Notes under the pieces: model-generated
What the model saw: the letters and a program-made list of their open reading frames with translations, nothing else
Told to the model about the DNA's origin: nothing
Databases searched by the model: none
Shown: in pieces, positions 33,313 through 34,486 of the stretch
Position numbering within the stretch: position 1 is the first letter of the stretch
Layout: each line of letters begins with the position of its first letter
Translations under genes and position numbers: made by a program
Assembly: GCA_003597935.1 (NCBI GenBank)
Contig: QZJT01000129.1
Span: 1-34,486 of the forward strand
From: Phycisphaerales bacterium
Lineage (GTDB): Bacteria > Planctomycetota > Phycisphaerae > UBA1845
Reading direction: 5' to 3'
DNA length: 34,486 nucleotides

Positions 33313-33587
33313 CGGCGGACGGGCGCGACCCGCGTGGTTCTCCTGGGTTGCGGGCCATGCCGGCCCAAGGGTCAGGCGTGATGGAGTTTGCACGCTTCGC
33401 TCTGCAGCCGCGAATGCAGCTACAGCCCTTCAGCCGCTTCGCGGCGCCAGAGCAGAGCGGGGGCCACACCCGCGCTCGGCACATTCGCCGCATCCGTCAC
33501 GCGCTCGCCAGCCGCGGGTTTGAAGCCGCGGGCATTGTTCGACCGAGAGGATCGTCCGGGGGGTGGAGGGCCAGCGACCGGGAACGT

Positions 33588-33613
33588 CCGCGCGGGCTGA
33601 AGCCACGCGGCTC
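33588..33613 (-). repeat. 26-bp inverted repeat, right copy
   Basis: Reverse complement of 33121-33146 with 25 of 26 matches. Together the two copies enclose about 440 bases that contain no recognisable transposase. Confidence 0.85.
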
Positions 33614-33726
33614 GCGCGCAAGAGCCGCCGATTCCGTCACGCCGGCGTCACCCCTGCGTACGGTTCCACCGTCGGCCGCGTGCTCGGACACTGCAAGCCG
33701 GCTCGGAAGCCGGGTAACATGCCGGC

Positions 33727-34486
33727 ATGACTTCGCCGGACGAGCCACAGGCGGCGTCGGGGACCGGTCCAACCCGGACACGGCACGCGGGCGCGATCGG
33801 GTTCTGGCTGGGGCTGGCGCTGTTCGTCGCGGCGATGGTGGCGCCACCGCCGCAATCCATGCGGGACGTTGCCCGGGAGGATCTCGGCGCGAAACTCCGC
33901 TCGATGACCGCCGCCCTGCTGGCGGAGCGCGGCCAGGGCGGCGCCGAACCCGGTTCGCTGGCGTTTCTGGCCGCCGAGCGTAGCGTCGTCGATGCCCACG
34001 GCCGACAGATGATGCGGGCCGCGGCCGTGACGCTCCTGGTGGCGTGCTGGTGGATCACGGTGGCGCTGCCGATTCCGGTCACCTCGCTGCTGCCGCTGGT
34101 GCTGTTCCCGCTGGTCGGCGTCATGCCGATCGAGCGGGCGGCCGTGCCTTACGCCAACGCCAACGTCTTCCTCTTCATGGGCGGCTTCATCATCGCCCTG
34201 GCGATCGAGAAATGGGGCCTGCACCGGCGGATCGCGCTGAACGTCGTGCTGTGGGTGGGCACCAGCCGCTCGACCCTTGTGCTGGGGTTCATGATCGCCA
34301 GCGCCCTGCTGAGCATGTGGATCAGCAACACTGCAACAACCATGATGATGCTGCCGATCGCCCTGGCAGTGATTGGCGCCGTGCTGGGCTTCGAGCGCAG
34401 CGATGGCGGCGGCGCAGGCCCCGACGCGTGGCCGGCACGCGGCGGCGGGCCTGAATGTGCTCCGCCGTCCGCGGCGATCCGGTCCT
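33727..34486 (+). CDS. DASS/SLC13-family anion:sodium symporter, 5' part
   Basis: About 253 codons, still open at the window edge, so the C-terminal half is missing. Start ATG at 33727; a -10-like TAACAT at 33715-33720 lies 6 bases before it. The protein begins with a polar N-terminus, a first membrane segment (about 20-38), a polar loop, and then family-typical segments: TLLVACWWITVALPIPVTSL, VFLFMGGFIIALAIEKWGLH, and the sodium-binding motif SNTATTMMMLPIA. Members take up dicarboxylates, citrate, sulfate or phosphate with sodium. The loop between the first and second segments (about 40-98) is longer than I would expect and is Ala/Glu/Arg-rich. The substrate cannot be told from this part. 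Confidence 0.92.
   Translation, partial: MTSPDEPQAASGTGPTRTRHAGAIGFWLGLALFVAAMVAPPPQSMRDVAREDLGAKLRSMTAALLAERGQGGAEPGSLAFLAAERSVVDAHGRQMMRAAAVTLLVACWWITVALPIPVTSLLPLVLFPLVGVMPIERAAVPYANANVFLFMGGFIIALAIEKWGLHRRIALNVVLWVGTSRSTLVLGFMIASALLSMWISNTATTMMMLPIALAVIGAVLGFERSDGGGAGPDAWPARGGGPECAPPSAAIRS

Larger units (their letters stand above)
33022..33726. other. repeat-rich gap without a supported gene
   Basis: 705 bases between the heme lipoprotein and the transporter. Long open frames exist on both strands but translate into Arg/Ala/Gly-rich sequence that follows the repeats. It contains an inverted 26-mer pair, a 24-base tandem repeat and a 20-base palindrome (33512-33531, CCGCGGGTTTGAAGCCGCGG). 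Confidence 0.5.

Noticed and set aside
33121..33613. Insertion sequence with terminal inverted repeats
   Set aside because: No transposase frame and no visible target duplication; kept only as a repeat and possible MITE.
33258..33983. A 241-codon plus-strand frame in the repeat-rich gap
   Set aside because: It reads through the tandem and inverted repeats and overlaps the transporter start in a different frame; no conserved pattern.
1..34486. tRNA or rRNA genes, prophage
   Set aside because: No tRNA T-arm pattern with matching acceptor arms, no rRNA-like sequence, and no phage structural or integrase genes were seen.

Overview
The window is high-GC bacterial DNA, most likely from a member of the Planctomycetota (Phycisphaerae-like or an uncultured relative). 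Signs of this are a secreted repeat protein ending in two dockerin-like EF-hand loops, membrane-anchored members of the alkaline-phosphatase/sulfatase fold, a large lipoprotein made of two fused di-heme (DUF1111-type) units, a Flp-pilus-associated type of AAA ATPase, tandem-FHA proteins, and many GC-rich palindromes between genes. The assignment rests on family content only; no rRNA or tRNA gene was seen.

Layout. 0-3 kb: a membrane-anchored hypothetical protein, then two copies of a secreted cysteine-rich protein. The first copy is 5'-truncated exactly beside a dispersed intergenic element; the second is intact, with a structured leader and a good terminator. 3.1-7.2 kb: tsaD and a sulfatase-fold enzyme on the minus strand, then a HAD phosphatase overlapping larB on the plus strand. 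7.6-12.1 kb: an AAA+ ATPase, an OmpA-like lipoprotein and a TPR lipoprotein with a long acidic tail, possibly connected with a Tad/Flp-type envelope system. 12.2-16.5 kb, minus strand: etfB, etfA, a tandem-FHA protein, a DnaJ/CbpA-type co-chaperone and a small membrane protein. 16.8-22.6 kb: an App1-type (DUF2183) phosphatase (minus), then archease and the RNA ligase RtcB, glyA and a transglutaminase-like membrane protein. 22.7-25.7 kb: two secreted Gly/Ala/Ser-rich proteins, one resembling the YadA-type beta-roll, divergent from a second tandem-FHA protein.

25.8-30.1 kb looks like an accessory segment. It holds a decayed DUF433/DUF5615-type toxin-antitoxin pair, the EF-hand repeat protein, and an apparently intact AbiEi/AbiEii-like type IV toxin-antitoxin operon with an inverted repeat over its promoter. 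30.2-34.5 kb: a small hypothetical protein, the four-CxxCH lipoprotein, a 700-bp repeat-rich gap, and the start of a DASS/SLC13 anion transporter that runs off the window.

Between the genes there are several families of short repeats: heptamer/13-mer tandem arrays at three loci, a palindromic cassette placed just after the stop codon of two minus-strand genes, and an element around CGACCGTSAGGGAG at several loci. The most interesting points are the duplicated cysteine-rich module with its element-associated breakpoint, the facing heptamer arrays between archease and rtcB, the beta-roll-like secreted protein, and the AbiE operon with its operator and possibly leaderless start. I did not find a complete, clearly new multi-gene system.
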